Positions 32,703 to 44,078 of a stretch of DNA of 64,000 nucleotides are shown piece after piece. Origin of the DNA: Ryuthela nishihirai (lineage: Eukaryota; Arthropoda; Arachnida; Araneae; Heptathelidae); assembly GCA_038380435.1 (NCBI GenBank), contig JAWZYU010000030.1:65421817-65485816 (forward strand), read 5' to 3'. Within the stretch, counting starts at the first letter, position 1. Every line of letters begins with the position of its first letter. Position numbers and translations under genes: made by a program. The notes below the pieces were generated by a model. The model was not told the origin of the DNA. It was given only the letters and a program-made list of their open reading frames with translations, and did no database searches.

Positions 32703-33699
32703 AACGAATAAATGGACTGAATATCCCTTTATTTATTTTGACGGCTAAATGCATACTCATTTAAACAATATAAGCTCCTGGTCCTGTTGATCTGTTGTTG
32801 TCTCCCTAATCCAAAAACTGGGACGGCAACCTAACCTATGAGACATTTCATCATTGAGCTACTTTAAATGGGAAAGAAAAGGCGCTGCTCCTATTCAAAG
32901 CAGCCAATTAATTACAAGCTCCGTTCACTATTTTGAGACCTGACTTGCTTAGCCGTGCAATCACCTCAGGCGTCGATGAAAAAATATGAAATAAATCATT
33001 GTAACCCTTATTAACAATTTAATAGTGAATTGTTCAGTGATGAGGTCTAAGTTGTTCTTTCACAGACGTGGCAGAGAGTTTTAATCTCGTGCTCTGACAT
33101 CACAGAAACCTAGTTACACGTTTCTTTTGAATTTCGTAAGGACATCAGTTTTCAAGTAGCACTGCTGCAGATCATTTTTTTATCAAAGGCTTGATAGGTG
33201 CTTTTTTATGGTAGTTGGATTCGTGTGTGTAGGACTCATTTTTGTCACAGAGTCGGTCGTAAAATTTTCTAGTAAAGTTTTTGTCATTCCAACTTGTGAT
33301 TTGCGGAACCAATTGTGAGTGAAAAGAGAGTCGGGTTAAAAAGGCTCTTTCCACATAAGCTCTTTCTTTCAAGCGAGTGTTTGAAAAACATCCTTTCGAA
33401 TCGTTTCCGTCTGCGAAAAAATGGCCAAGCTGAAATCAGGTCACAATGACACCGTATTTTATCAGTGGCACGTGCCTGCGGTGTAGCTTTGTTTGGTGAA
33501 CTCGTTTCAAAGCTTTGAAAAGTGAAATTCCAGCTTCCCTTTGGAGAGAGAGTTTGACAGTCACTCAGCAATCAATGCTCTTGCGACATCACTGCATAGC
33601 TGCATCATGCCGACGTCACAAAGACAGGGCTGGGCACAGTAATGGCAAAATTTATAACGCATTCATAAAGTGGCAACATGCCACATTGATTTCTGAGTA
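32703..33699. other. Unassigned sequence
   Basis: No gene supported; small frames without motifs. Confidence 0.4.
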
Positions 33700-33832
33700 C
33701 AGTCGCTCAAAAAATATCCGAACACTATGGTTGATTACAGAATTCAGAAAAAATATCTGGCAACGATTTCTTTTAGAAATTAGTGATCTGGCAACCTTCG
33801 TGTCACGTGATTACAGAATTCAGGAAAAATAT
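33700..33832 (+). mobile_element. Tc1-type MITE, left half, rearranged
   Basis: Starts TA-CAGTCGCTCAAAA and reaches GTGTCACGTGA, then repeats an inner piece (TTACAGAATTCAGGAAAAAT) and switches to hairpin sequence. Confidence 0.75.
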
Positions 33833-33932
33833 CTGGAGCGTGTACAGCAACTGTACACGCTCCAGTTACCGTTCACAGCAAACTGGAGAGTGTGCAGTTA
33901 CTGCACACGCTCCAGTTTGCTGTGAACGGTAA
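33833..33932. repeat. Two adjacent hairpins that open the 118-bp array
   Basis: Hairpin 1 (33833-33865): arms CTGGAGCGTGTACAG and complement, loop CAA. Hairpin 2 (33866-33932): 32-bp arms with one mismatch, from TTACCGTTCACAGC to its complement, loop TTA. The second arm of hairpin 2 is the beginning of the first 118-bp unit. Confidence 0.93.
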
Positions 33933-35570
33933 CTGCACACGCTCAATATTTCCGTGAGTGAGCTCACACGGTCCAATGTGCTGTGAACATTAACCGCAAC
34001 CGCTCCAGTTTGCTGTGAACGGTAACTGCACACGCTCAATATTTCCGTGAGTGAGCCCACACGATCTAGGTCTTTGTGAGCTCACACGATCCAATGTGCT
34101 GTGAACATTAACCGCAACCGCTCCAGTTTGCAGTGAACGGTAACTGCACACGCTCAATATTTCCGTGAGTGAGCCCACACGATCTAGGTCTTTGTGAGCT
34201 CACACGATCCAATGTGCTGTGAACATTAACCGCAACCGCTCCAGTTTGCAGTGAACGGTAACTGCACACGCTCAATATTTCCATGAGTGAGCCCACACAA
34301 TCTAGGTCTTTGTGAGCTCACACGATCCAATGTGCTGTGAACATTAACCGCAACCGCTCCAGTTTGCTGTGAACGGTAACTGCACACGCTCAATATTTCC
34401 GTGAGTGAGCCCACACGATCTAGGTCTTTGTGAGCTCACACGATCTAATGTGCTGTGAACATTAACCGCAACCGCTCCAGTTTGCAGTGAACGGTAACTG
34501 CACACGCTGAATATTTCCGTGAGTGAGCCCACACGATCTAGGTCTTTGTGAGCTCACACGATCCAATGTGCTGTGAACATTAACCGCAACCGCTCCAGTT
34601 TTCAGTGAACGGTAACTGCACACGCTCAATATTTTCGTGAGTGAGCCCACACGATCTAGGTCTTTGTGACACGATCCAATGTGCTGTGAACATTAACCGC
34701 AACCGCTCCAGTTTGCAGTGAACGGTAACTGCACACGCTGAATATTTCCGTGAGTGAGCCCACACGATCTAGGTCTTTGTGAGCTCACACGATCCAATGT
34801 GCTGTGAACATTAACCGCAACCGCTCCAGTTTGCAGTGAACGGTAACTGCACACGCTCAATATTTCCGTGAGTGAGCCCACACGATCTAGGTCTTTGTGA
34901 GCTCACACGATCCAATGTGCTGTGAACATTAACCGCAACCGCTCCAGTTTGCAGTGAACGGTAACTGCACACGCTCAATGTTTCCGTGAGTGAGCCCACA
35001 CAATCTAGGTCTTTGTGAGCTCACACGATCCAATGTGCTGTGAACATTAACCGCAACCGCTCCAGTTTGCAGTGAACGGTAACTGCACACGCTCAATATT
35101 TCCGTGAGTGAGCCCACACGATCTAGGTCTTTGTGAGCTCACACGATCCAATGTGCTGTGAACATTAACCGCAACCGCTCCAGTTTGCAGTGAACGGTAA
35201 CTGCACACGCTCAATATTTCCGTGAGTGAGCCCACACGATCTAGGTCTTTGTGAGCTCACACGATCCAATGTGCTGTGGACATTAACCGCAACCGCTCCA
35301 GTTTGCAGTGAACGGTAACTGCACACGCTCAATATTTCCGTGAGTGAGCCCACACAATCTAGGTCTTTGTGAGCTCACACGATCCAATGTGCTGTGAACA
35401 TTAACCGCAACCGCTCCAGTTTGCAGTGAACGGTAACTGCACACGCTCAATATTTCCGTGAGTGAGCCCACACGATCTAGGTCTTTGTGAGCTCACACGA
35501 TCCAATGTGCTGTGAACATCAACCGCAACCGCTCCAGTTTGCTGTGAACGGTAACTGCACACGCTCCATA
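33901..35570. repeat. 118-bp satellite array
   Basis: About 14 tandem units with starts spaced 118 bp apart; one unit near 34670 lacks 5 bp. Motifs per unit: GTGAACGGTAACTGCACACG, CAATATTTCCGTGAGTGAGC, CACACGATCTAGGTCTTTGT and CCAATGTGCTGTGAACATTA. Units are very similar, suggesting recent expansion. Overlapping 62-codon minus-strand frames are by-products. Confidence 0.95.
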
Positions 35571-35603
35571 TTTATTGCATTATATATTCATACGCATTAT
35601 AAA

Positions 35604-35655
35604 TAAATAATAATAAATACCCCCTCAAGCAGCTGCTTGCCACAGAGGTCTGACA
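35604..35655 (-). mobile_element. SINE2 3'-end fragment
   Basis: Only tail and the first 45 bp of body (AATACCCCCTCAAGCAGC to GAGGTCTGACA). Confidence 0.8.
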
Positions 35656-35667
35656 TTATATATATTA

Positions 35668-35790
35668 AAAAAAAGTATCCGAACTCTACGGTTGATTACA
35701 GAATTCAGAAGAAATATCTGGCAACGATTTCTTTTAGAAATTAGTGACCTGGAAACCTTCGTGTCACGTGACACGAAGGTTTCCGTTTCA
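35668..35790 (+). mobile_element. Tc1-type MITE, left half
   Basis: AAAAAAAAGTATCCGAACTC, GGTTGATTACAGAATTCAGA and GTGTCACGTGACACGAAGG, in the same orientation as 33700. The outer CAGTCGCTC is lost. Confidence 0.7.
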
Positions 35791-35874
35791 TATTATTCCA
35801 CTTACATGCACGTAGACGAAAAATCTTTCTCCCTAAATAGTCCCTCAGTTTTTGCATAATCATATATTTGAATT

Positions 35875-35956
35875 GGGTTGTTTTACCTCTGAGCGACACT
35901 TTTTTTCACAATAGGCTATAAATGGCCAGGTCACAAAGACCCCGAGGGATCAGAGA
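35875..35956 (-). mobile_element. SINE1 3'-end fragment
   Basis: Tail and 3' domain only (GGGTTGTTTTACCTCTGAGC to GAGGGATCAGAGAA). Confidence 0.82.
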
Positions 35957-36035
35957 ATCAAGTTTTTGAAGACTTTCAGAGTTATCATTGGGTTTATCCA
36001 CGGATTAATCATTTTCCTTTTTAGTGTTTCTAGGA

Positions 36036-36085
36036 GGGGCGGGGGTGGCTCTGTCGGTCACGCACTCAGGATTTAGTTTCGGGAG
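36036..36085 (+). mobile_element. SINE1 head fragment
   Basis: GGGGCGGGGGTGGCTCTGTC with the A-box region, then unrelated sequence. Confidence 0.6.
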
Positions 36086-36334
36086 GAGTAGGGAGGGGGA
36101 GGGGTTCTGAGAATAAGACTTAAATTTTCCCGATTACTAAAGTATTCCTTCGGACAGCAAAGATTAAAATGATATTCTACATGGAGTAAGATTTTTATAG
36201 TTTGTTTTTCTAGTGTCGGACATAAAATGTGGGCCTAAAATAAAATTATACAAAGACAATTTGATTTTAAAGCAGGTAGACAAGTTTAAAATTTCGTAAA
36301 AGACAACCGCATTTTCTCCCCCACCCCCGCCCCG
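36086..36334. other. Unassigned sequence
   Basis: Nothing recognised between two SINE1 pieces; they may be parts of one copy split by an insertion, but I see no clear TSD. Confidence 0.35.
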
Positions 36335-36650
36335 GATATGTTCTTGGCTCCAGACTCGTAATCTGCAGCCCCAGGTTCGAGTCCCACCCGTGCCAACTTT
36401 GATATTTCTCCCCGCTAAACCCTCCCCCCATCTTCTGACAGAAAGGGGACATCGATGGATTTGGAGAGACCGCCCTCCTTTCGGATGCGACGTTAAAGTC
36501 TCCAATATGTTGAAAAACACGCTGGATGGCCTTGACAGGGAGGCCCCCCTTCCACCAAGTTCCTCTGAGTCCTTCGGGTCCTTGTGAACTGGTCATTTAG
36601 TCCATTGGGTGCAAAATGTGCCACTCAGAGATAAAACATCAACAATCCAG
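36335..36650 (+). mobile_element. SINE1, old and diverged
   Basis: Head from CTCCAGACTCGTAATCTGC, B box GGTTCGAGTCCC, body GGGGACATCGATGGATTTGG, tail CACTCAGAGATAAAACATC. Confidence 0.85.
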
Positions 36651-36706
36651 AACGAAAAGGAGAAAAAAATGTCTGCAGGTCACATTGCCGAAAGAAATGG
36701 TTATTT

Positions 36707-36776
36707 TCTGATGGTGTAGTGTTATCATACCTGGCCTGTTTCTGGGAGACATGGGTTCGAATCCCGCTCAGTGCAA
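36707..36776 (+). tRNA. tRNA-like sequence (Asp-like), probable pseudogene
   Basis: TGGTGTAGTGTTATCATACC (A-box region), CCTGTTTCTGGGAGAC (compare tRNA-Asp CCTGTCACGCGGGAGAC) and GGGTTCGAATCCC (B box). The acceptor ends do not pair well and the anticodon position reads GTT, so it is probably a tRNA pseudogene or SINE head. Confidence 0.4.
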
Positions 36777-37351
36777 AACCAAAGTGTTTCTTGTCTACAG
36801 AACATTTTCCTGTATTTTATTGCTGAATCATTTTCGAAATTAAAAATATCGCTGTAATGACTGGCTGTTCTTTTTTTAGTCTTTAAAATAATTGATAACT
36901 TCTTAGATCTGTTAACAGGGAACTTTTCTGCCATTTGAAAAGGTTCATTATTCAATATACCTAAACTCCCATTCCACTCCCTCTCCCGTAAAGGAGCTTT
37001 CTTTTTTACATTTATGGTTCAGGCTTATTTTACAGTATTGACGATTCCAGCGATTTAAAACATCATGATTCTCCTGCCCCCCAGCCCCCCCCCCCCAAAA
37101 AAAAATTATATATTCTAATTACTCACACTTATTGAATCAACTGGGGAGGGGAGGGACTCAATTCTTAAAATACCTTCAAAATATACGACCTAGATGATCG
37201 TATATATTGAAACGAAGGAAACCTTCTAATATAATGAGTTGAAAAGATATTTGTTGTCCTGACTGGGATAATTTCCTGTGATAATTTAATTCTGAAACGT
37301 TCTAATGTTTCGAGATGCGCTCGCAATATATTCTGATTTACATTTCATTTT
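36777..37351. other. Unassigned sequence
   Basis: AT-rich with C runs near 37080; no gene seen. Confidence 0.4.
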
Positions 37352-37361
37352 ACTGAACTAG

Positions 37362-37746
37362 TTGGGGCGGGGGTGGCTCAGTCGGTAGCGCGCCAGGCTC
37401 GTAATCTGTAGTTCCCAGGTTCGAGTCCCAGCTGGGTCAGCGTTAAGACTTATCTCCGCAAAACTCCCCGCTCTGCCCAAGATCAATAGGGGACACCGAT
37501 AGGCTTGGTAAAGGCCGCCGTCCGTCGGATGGAACGTTAAGCCGTGGCCCCGTGTGCGGGAGAGCCATACCCTGTGCACGTTAAAGAACACGCTGGATGG
37601 CCTTGACGGGAGGCTACCATCTGTCTCCCAACAGCTGTTCCAGTGGGTTCCTTCCCCCAACCTTCTCTGAGCCTTCGGGGTCCTTGTGGCCTGGTCATTT
37701 AGCCCATGGTGTGCCAAAAAGTACCGCTCAGAGGTAAAACAACCCA
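37362..37746 (+). mobile_element. SINE1, full length
   Basis: Complete copy; TSD ACTGAACTAG (37352-37361) and ACTGAATTAG (37747-37756), one mismatch. Confidence 0.94.
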
Positions 37747-37756
37747 ACTGAATTAG

Positions 37757-38825
37757 CTACGGAGATTGATGTGAACATTTAACATTTATCGCAGGTTAAT
37801 TCTTGGGTTTTGAAACATGGGAATATCGATCCTGACCGCTCCCACAGAAATCAGGTCAAGAATTAGCCCAACGATCAACTTCAGAGACAGCTAAATACTG
37901 CATTTCCGGAGAATTTGTTGCATTCCAAAGGAAATCAAAAAACGAAAAACTGAGACAGAATAAGACCCCGGAAAAGAAAAGCCCAGTAGCATTCGTCATC
38001 TGATTTCCTTTTCTACACGGTTTGTCCTTCGCCTACTATGTAACCGTGAAATTGCAGGAAATATCGTTTTCCTCTCATTAGCCACTTCGTGAGTTGACTC
38101 AAGATTCAAATATCAGTGACGTCTATTATCGTTCCTTGATATCCTTCAGTGACTACGAGCTTCGTCCACATTGCCCAGAGCGAAGACCCCACATTGCACG
38201 TGTTTACGGTCTCTCACGTGAGTTCAAGGTCTCCGAAGACACCCAATTGGGTTTCGGACCATTCTCCACGGCTGAGCGACCACCTGGCCGATGTTGGAAT
38301 GTCAACCTCAGTTGTCGGCCTAGATCCACACAGTGTCCGGCTGACCCCGTCGTGACCTCGCCTCTCACGTGGGTGGCGCTAAGTAATGTCCGCCCTTGGC
38401 CTCAGGAGTAGGTGACCTTCTAGAGGCCGGCTTCGAGACCCTGAGCAAAACTGAAAAGGCAGGTGCTTTTGCACTGGGTTCACTCTTTGGGCGTAAGGTG
38501 CTGAATGGGTTGGCATGTGTTCTGTTTTCATACTGGGCAGAGGGTTCTTATTTTTACGTTTCTCTTTTCAGTTTTCTTCTTAGTTTTCTTTTATGCTAGT
38601 TTTTTTTTCTTTAACGGGTGGTGCTTAAATGAAGTCAAGGCAATCCCCACTCGGAAGCCTTTCTTCCGCTCTGCTTTTCGTCATTTGCTGCAATTAACGT
38701 GACTGCAAACGAGGTTCACCCAAAAGGAAAAACAAACAGAAAGTCCCATTGCTTCTGGCGAATCGGAAATTCCTTTTGGAAGGAAAGCAAAAAAAATATT
38801 GAATTTTTACTCCCTCAGCCCTAGA
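37757..38825. other. Unassigned sequence
   Basis: Overlapping plus-strand frames of 68-105 codons at 38094-38411 and 67 codons at 38396-38599 have no recognisable domain. GC is somewhat higher at 38150-38550, so a diverged exon cannot be excluded. Confidence 0.35.
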
Positions 38826-38917
38826 TGAGTTGGGTTGTTTAACCTCAGAACGGCGCTCTTTTCGCACACAATGGATTAAACGGCCAGGTCATAAGGACCT
38901 CGAGGGCTCAGAGAAGG
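38826..38917 (-). mobile_element. Older SINE1, 3' part (split copy)
   Basis: Tail GAGTTGGGTTGTTTAACCTC to GGGCTCAGAGAAGG. The same copy continues at 39275 on the far side of the nested SINE1. Confidence 0.88.
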
Positions 38918-39274
38918 GTTGGGTTGGTTGTTTTACCTCTGAGCGGCACTTTTTTGCACACCATGGGCTAAATGGTCAGGTCACAAGGACCCCGAAGGCT
39001 CAGAGAAGATTGGGGGAGGGGACCCACTGGAACAGCTATTGGGAGACAGATGGTAGCCTCCCGTCAAGGCCATCCAGCGTGTTCTTTAACGTGCACAGGG
39101 TATGGCTCTCCCGCACACGGGGCCACGGCTTAACGTCCCGACGGACGGCGGCCTTTCCAAGCCCATCGGTGTCCCCTACTGACCGTGGGCAGGGCGGAGA
39201 ATTTTGCAGAGATAAATCTCAATGCTGACCCAGCTGGGACTCGAACCTGGGAACTACAGATTACGAGCCTGGCG
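38918..39274 (-). mobile_element. SINE1 nested in SINE1, truncated at tRNA position about 25
   Basis: Inserted into the neighbouring SINE1 with TSD CTCAGAGAAGG at 38907-38917 and 39275-39285. In sense orientation its 5' end is CGCCAGGCTCGTAATC, so acceptor and D-arm parts of the head are missing. Confidence 0.92.
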
Positions 39275-39578
39275 CTCAGAGAAGGTTGAGCGGAAAGGAC
39301 CCACTGGAACAGCTGTTAGGAGACAGATGGTAGCCTCCCGTCAAGGCCATCCAGTGTGCTCTTTAACGTGAACAAGGTATGACTCTCCTTCACATGGAGC
39401 CAGGGTTCTACATTCCATCCGACGGACGGCGGCCATTCCAAGCCCATTGGAGTCCCCTACTGACCGTGGGCAGGGTGGGGAGTTTTGCGGAGATAAGTCT
39501 CAACGCTGACCCAGCTAGGACTCGAACCGAGGAACTGCAGATTACGAGCCTGGCGCGCTACCGACTGAGCCACTCCCC
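39275..39578 (-). mobile_element. Older SINE1, 5' part (split copy)
   Basis: Continues from 38917: body plus complete head ending TACCGACTGAGCCACTC and a C run. Confidence 0.88.
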
Positions 39579-39684
39579 CCCCCCCCGCCCTCTGGATGAA
39601 AGAGGGGGAGGGAAGTCGAGGCTATTAGTGGAAACCCTTTGACCACCACATTCTACCACGTTAATAACGATGTCTTAAAAAAAG

Positions 39685-40052
39685 GGCGGGGGTGGCTCAG
39701 TCGGTAGCGCGCCAGACTCGTAATCTGCAGTCCCAGGTTCGAGTCCCAGCTGGGCCAGCGTTGAGATTTATCTCAGCAAAATTCCCCGCCCTGCCCACGG
39801 TCAGTAAGGGACACCGATGGGCTTGGAAAGGCCGCCGTCCGTCGGATGGGACGTTAAGCCGTGCCCCCCTGCTCTGTGCACGTTAAAGAACAGACTGGAT
39901 GGCCTTGACCGGAGGCTACCATCTGTCTCCCAACAGCTGTTCCAGTGGGTCCCCTCCCCCAACCCTCGCTGAGCCTTCGGGGTCTTTGTGACCTGGCCGC
40001 TTAGCCCATGGTGTGCAAAAAAGTGCCTCTCAGAGGTAAAAACAACCCAACC
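39685..40052 (+). mobile_element. SINE1, nearly full length
   Basis: Head GGGCGGGGGTGGCTCAGTC to tail AAACAACCCAACC; a small deletion lies in the GCCATACCC part of the body. Confidence 0.92.
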
Positions 40053-40245
40053 GGTGTCTGAGTGGATAGCGCGCTTGGCTACTGATCAAAGGCACCTGGG
40101 TTGGAGCCTCGGGTAAGGCATGGATGTTTGTGTTGTGTTTCTGCTGAGGTCCCGCCATCCTCACAGACCTTCTACTATGACGTATTAAACTGAAGAGTTC
40201 TTGTCAGATCTCTGTGGCAAGCAGCTGCTTGAGAAGGTTTTTATT
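40053..40245 (+). mobile_element. SINE2, abutting a SINE1 tail
   Basis: Head GTGTCTGAGTGGATAGCGCG, anticodon region GGCTACTGATC, tail GAGAAGGTTTTTATTATT. It begins exactly where the SINE1 tail ends. Confidence 0.88.
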
Positions 40246-40408
40246 ATTATTTTTTTATCAAGTTATATATCTGAGAATAAGCACAATTTACCAACACTTG
40301 ACTCTTTACGTAATCTGTTTAAGCCACTTCTTCGGCCATGACACGACCTCCTTACTGATCCACGGAGTCCAGTGGCACATCCCTACCAGTTCTGCCTCGA
40401 GTGTATAT

Positions 40409-41066
40409 GTTACCGCTAAAGTGCAGAAATCAGTTTTTCTACAGATTATCTAGGTATTGTGCAGATTAACTAGGGTGATCCGTTAACGTGCGGAAAATTG
40501 ATTCATTTCTCAAATTACCTAGGTAATCTGCAAATTACCTGGATAATCTGCACATTACCTACTAGGCACTCGTTAAAGTGAAAATAAGATCTTTGCTGGA
40601 ACAACAGGAACGTTTCTGTACGCTTAAATTAACATAATGTTATTTATCTAGTGTCCGAGAGTAGAGTTGAAACCAGGGTCATCCCTCTGTCAACATGAAT
40701 CAGTCGTCCGATTTATAAAAAACGCCCCTAAAATGAACAGGCCAAGTGAGAACGAATCATTTTAGTGATTCGTTATCAAGAATGAATCACTTTACCGATT
40801 CGTTCTCACTTGGCCTCCGCCCATCCGGGGCGTTTTTTATAATGCGGACGAGTGAATCACGTGACACGAAGATTCATATTCAAGAGATTCACCACTATGA
40901 GAGAAACAAACTTTTGAACTTTAACGATACGGAAGCCGTTAATGTGCACATTACCTAGGTAAAATGCGGAAAACTCTTGATTCCGCACGTTAACGGAGCA
41001 AATCAGTTAATCTGCAGATTAGCTAGGTAATGTGCACATTAACGGCTTTCGAGCTTTAGCGGTAAC
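40409..41066. mobile_element. Palindrome-rich inverted-repeat element
   Basis: Inverted termini GTTACCGCTAAAG at 40409 and its complement ending at 41066. Inside, variants of TTACCTAGGTAA, GCACATTACCT and CCGTTAACGTGCGG recur in both orientations on both sides of a nested foldback. No coding capacity. Confidence 0.65.
40704..40851. mobile_element. Foldback MITE nested in the palindrome-rich element
   Basis: TIR TCGTCCG followed by TTATAAAAAACGCCCC at the left, with its complement at the right. A second, inner inverted pair GGCCAAGTGAGAACGAATC lies at 40740-40758 and 40797-40814. Confidence 0.8.
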
Positions 41067-41571
41067 AGATATATAGAAGTCTGTCGTTTAAATTTATTAT
41101 GGACCAGTTATTGGAGGAACTGGATAAGTAAATTTGAATGATCTCTGTAAGGTACATGAGGAATAAATACGACATGATTTAATATAAATTTCTTATCAAA
41201 ATTATTACATCAATTAACACATCTTTTCAGCTAGTTAATATATCTTTTTCTGTGTCAAATCAAGAAGTTGTGACCAATTAGGTGGCGGTGTGCGTTGATA
41301 GCTGTCACTTGCTGACGTTGTCAATGATCGTCCATGTCTTCGTCCAAAGATACATCAATTTCTATATCTTTATTTTCATGTAGAAAGTTGAGGATCAATG
41401 ATTTTTTACACAAACAAATGTTTCAAGTGTGGTTTGTTTGGCAGAATGTTTTTTCGTTTTGTAAAGTTCGTGACTAGGGAAGCATTTAGGTTACGCTTGG
41501 AAGCAAAACTTCTTTCCCAATTTGGATCATTTTCGTCCAGAATTCTCCCACCGCGTCAGCGATAATTTGGA
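41067..41571. other. Unassigned sequence
   Basis: Nothing recognised. Confidence 0.45.
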
Positions 41572-41955
41572 GGCGGGGGTGGCTCAGTCGGTAGCGTGTC
41601 AGGATCGTAATCTGTAGTTCTCAGGTTTGAGTCCCAGCTGAGTCAGCGTTGAGACTTATCTCCGCAAAATTCCCCGCCCCTCCCACGGTCAGTAGGGAAA
41701 CCGATGGGCTTGGTAAGGCCGCCGTCCGTCGGTTAGGACGTTAAACCGTGGCCCCGTGTGCGGGGGAGAGCCATACCCTGTGCACGTTAAAGAACACGCT
41801 GGATGGCCTTGACGGGAGGCTATCATCTGTCTCCCAACAGCTGTTCCAGTGGGTCCCCTCCCCCAACCTTCTCTGAGCCTTCGGGGTCCATGTAACCTGG
41901 CCATTTAGCCCATGGTGCGTAAAAAAGTGCCGCTCAGAGGTAAAACAACCCAACT
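41572..41955 (+). mobile_element. SINE1, full length
   Basis: Head GGCGGGGGTGGCTCAGTCGG to tail AACAACCCAACTC; no clear TSD. Confidence 0.92.
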
Positions 41956-43203
41956 CTTAACAAAAAAACATTTTTTTGCATAAACTGTTATGGTTTCGTC
42001 ATTTTTCAAATTTAGTGTTATTGTAACAATGGGAATTCAAACTAAATGAAGATTCGGGCAGTGCGAGGAGTAATAAGAATCACAATGTGTAAGGAAGTTC
42101 AAACGGATAGGCTACAGATTAAAAGTAATATCGCCCTTAAAAAACGGAAACATTCCTCCACTTAAAGTATTAGATCATTACATGTGACAGAAAGATAAAT
42201 TTGATATCTTTTCCATTTTCATTTCCACTGCAAACCGAAAAAGCGAAGCAAAAGAAGTGAATTGCGTTTCGAAAGATTCCATGAAATCATCTGTAATCAA
42301 AATATCGTCAGCAGTAAAGAGGAAGCAAGCGATATTCACGTCCAATTTTCTCGCCGACAATGCGTGTTCTGGCAACAATGATTTGACTGAAAGCAAACGT
42401 TTGCCAGAAAATTACAAAACCGAAGCCTCAAGGTCAAAAGAGCGAAGCAGGGCCCGCAGACGACATGCAAAGTCGTCTGCGGGTGGCAATGCCAATGTCT
42501 CGAGATGAATCCACTTCGTTCAACTCTTCTGCGCGTGTTAGCCAATGTCAACGAAGTGAACATGCTCCACCAAATTGCACGCCACAACGCATTTTTCTTG
42601 TTCTTCACACGCAACGCAGAAGACAGGCCAGGAGGTGGAGTTAACTTGGACTTTATTTCGTCATCCACGTGTCATATCTAAGAAGTGGATTAGATGGGCA
42701 CAATCAGAGATAAGAAGAGAAATCTAGAAGATCCGATACTTCTTCAGATGGGATTCTTCAAGAGATTTCACCTACGATTTGAAAAAAAAGGAATATTTAT
42801 TTGTATTGGCTTCAAAATCTTTGAATTATCCAGACATACTAATGAGTTCATATGAGAGGCCGCCATATAGTTCTGTGGATTGCTTTCATAATTGTGGAGG
42901 TCATTTACACTACGCACCGTAGGGCTCCTAAATGTTGCTCACCTTAGGGCCCCTGGATCTCTAAATGCCCTGGGTTGATGAGATTTGATTGAGTTCTAAA
43001 TATAGAAATTGTCAAATAGGTATTGTTGAGATTATATTTGGCTCCAAAAAAAATACTGGATTGATTGATAGTTATCGATGATAGTATTTGGAAATTGGAC
43101 TTCACATTTCATTTCAGAATGAAAGATAAAGGCTAACAAAAATATCAGATACCACGGAGCTTTCGGGTTCCTTGATAAGAGTGGTGACAAATTGACTTAT
43201 TCT
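41956..43203. other. Unassigned sequence with a GC hairpin
   Basis: No gene supported; overlapping frames on both strands at 42178-42668 have no recognised domain. A hairpin lies at 42453-42483. Confidence 0.4.
42453..42483. repeat. GC-rich perfect hairpin
   Basis: CCCGCAGACGAC and its complement around the 7-nt loop ATGCAAA. It is not followed by a T run, and the context is eukaryotic, so it is not a terminator. Confidence 0.75.
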
Positions 43204-43213
43204 GTGGATACCT

Positions 43214-43592
43214 GGGGCGGGGGTGGATCAGTCGGTAGCGCGCCAGGCTCGTCATCCGTAGTTTCCAGGTTCGAGTCCCAGCTTGGGTTAGCGTTGTGCC
43301 CTACGGTCAGTATGGGACACCGATGGGCTTGGAAAGGCCGCCGTCCGTCGGATGGGACGTTAAGCCGTGGCTCCGTGTCCGAGAGAGCCATACCCTGTGC
43401 ACGTTAAAGAACACGCTGGATGGCCTTGACGAGAGGCTACCTTCTGTCTCCCAACAGCTGTTCCAGTGGGTCTCCTCCCCCAACCTTCTCTGAGTGCACC
43501 TGACGTAGAATTTGGAGTCCATGTGACCTGGCCATTTAGCCCATGGTGTGCAAAAAAGTGCCGCTCAGAGATAAAACAACCCAACCCAATCC
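43214..43592 (+). mobile_element. SINE1, full length with small changes
   Basis: TSD GTGGATACCT at 43204-43213 and 43593-43602. Head reads GGTGGATCAGTCGG, and the first part of the body has a deletion after GGTTAGCGTTG. Confidence 0.92.
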
Positions 43593-43733
43593 GTGGATAC
43601 CTTCGATTACTGTTTTCCCTTCTGTCGATCTCTAAGAGTTTCTTGAAAGTAGTTAAAAATTACAAATGCTACTGAAGAATCTACGTCAGGTACACTTTTG
43701 ATCTTTGAAATGTTTTATCATTAGAAAGGACAG

Positions 43734-44067
43734 GTTGGGTTGTTTTACCTCTGAGTGGCACTTTTTTGCACACCATGGGCTAAATGGCCAGGTCACATGG
43801 ACCCCGAAGGCTCAGAGAAGGTTGGGGGAGGGGACCAACTGGAATAGCTGTTGGGAATCAGATGGTAGCCTCCCGTCAAGGCCATCCAGCGTGTTCTTTA
43901 ACGTGCACAGGGTATGGCTCTCCCGCACACGGGGCCACGGCTTAACGTCCCATCCGACGGACTGCGGCCTTTTCAAGCCCATCGGTGTCCCCTACTGACC
44001 GTGGGCAGGGCGGGGAATTTTTGCTGAGATATATCTCAACGCTGACCCAGCTGGGACTCGAAGAAAC
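43734..44067 (-). mobile_element. SINE1, truncated within the B box
   Basis: TSD AGAAAGGACAG at 43723-43733 and 44068-44078. The copy stops at CTGGGACTCGAA, followed by five extra nucleotides (GAAAC). Confidence 0.92.
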
Positions 44068-44078
44068 AGAAAGGACAG

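Noticed and set aside
33990..35471. Series of 62-codon minus-strand frames with the same start MGSLTEILSVCSYRS
   Set aside because: Each is a repeat of the same frame through 118-bp satellite units.
38094..38411. Possible coding exon of 105 codons in GC-richer DNA
   Set aside because: Two overlapping frames, no domain and no splice sites I could defend. Left as unassigned.
42453..42483. Hairpin as a transcription terminator
   Set aside because: No T run follows and the DNA is eukaryotic; kept only as a structural repeat.
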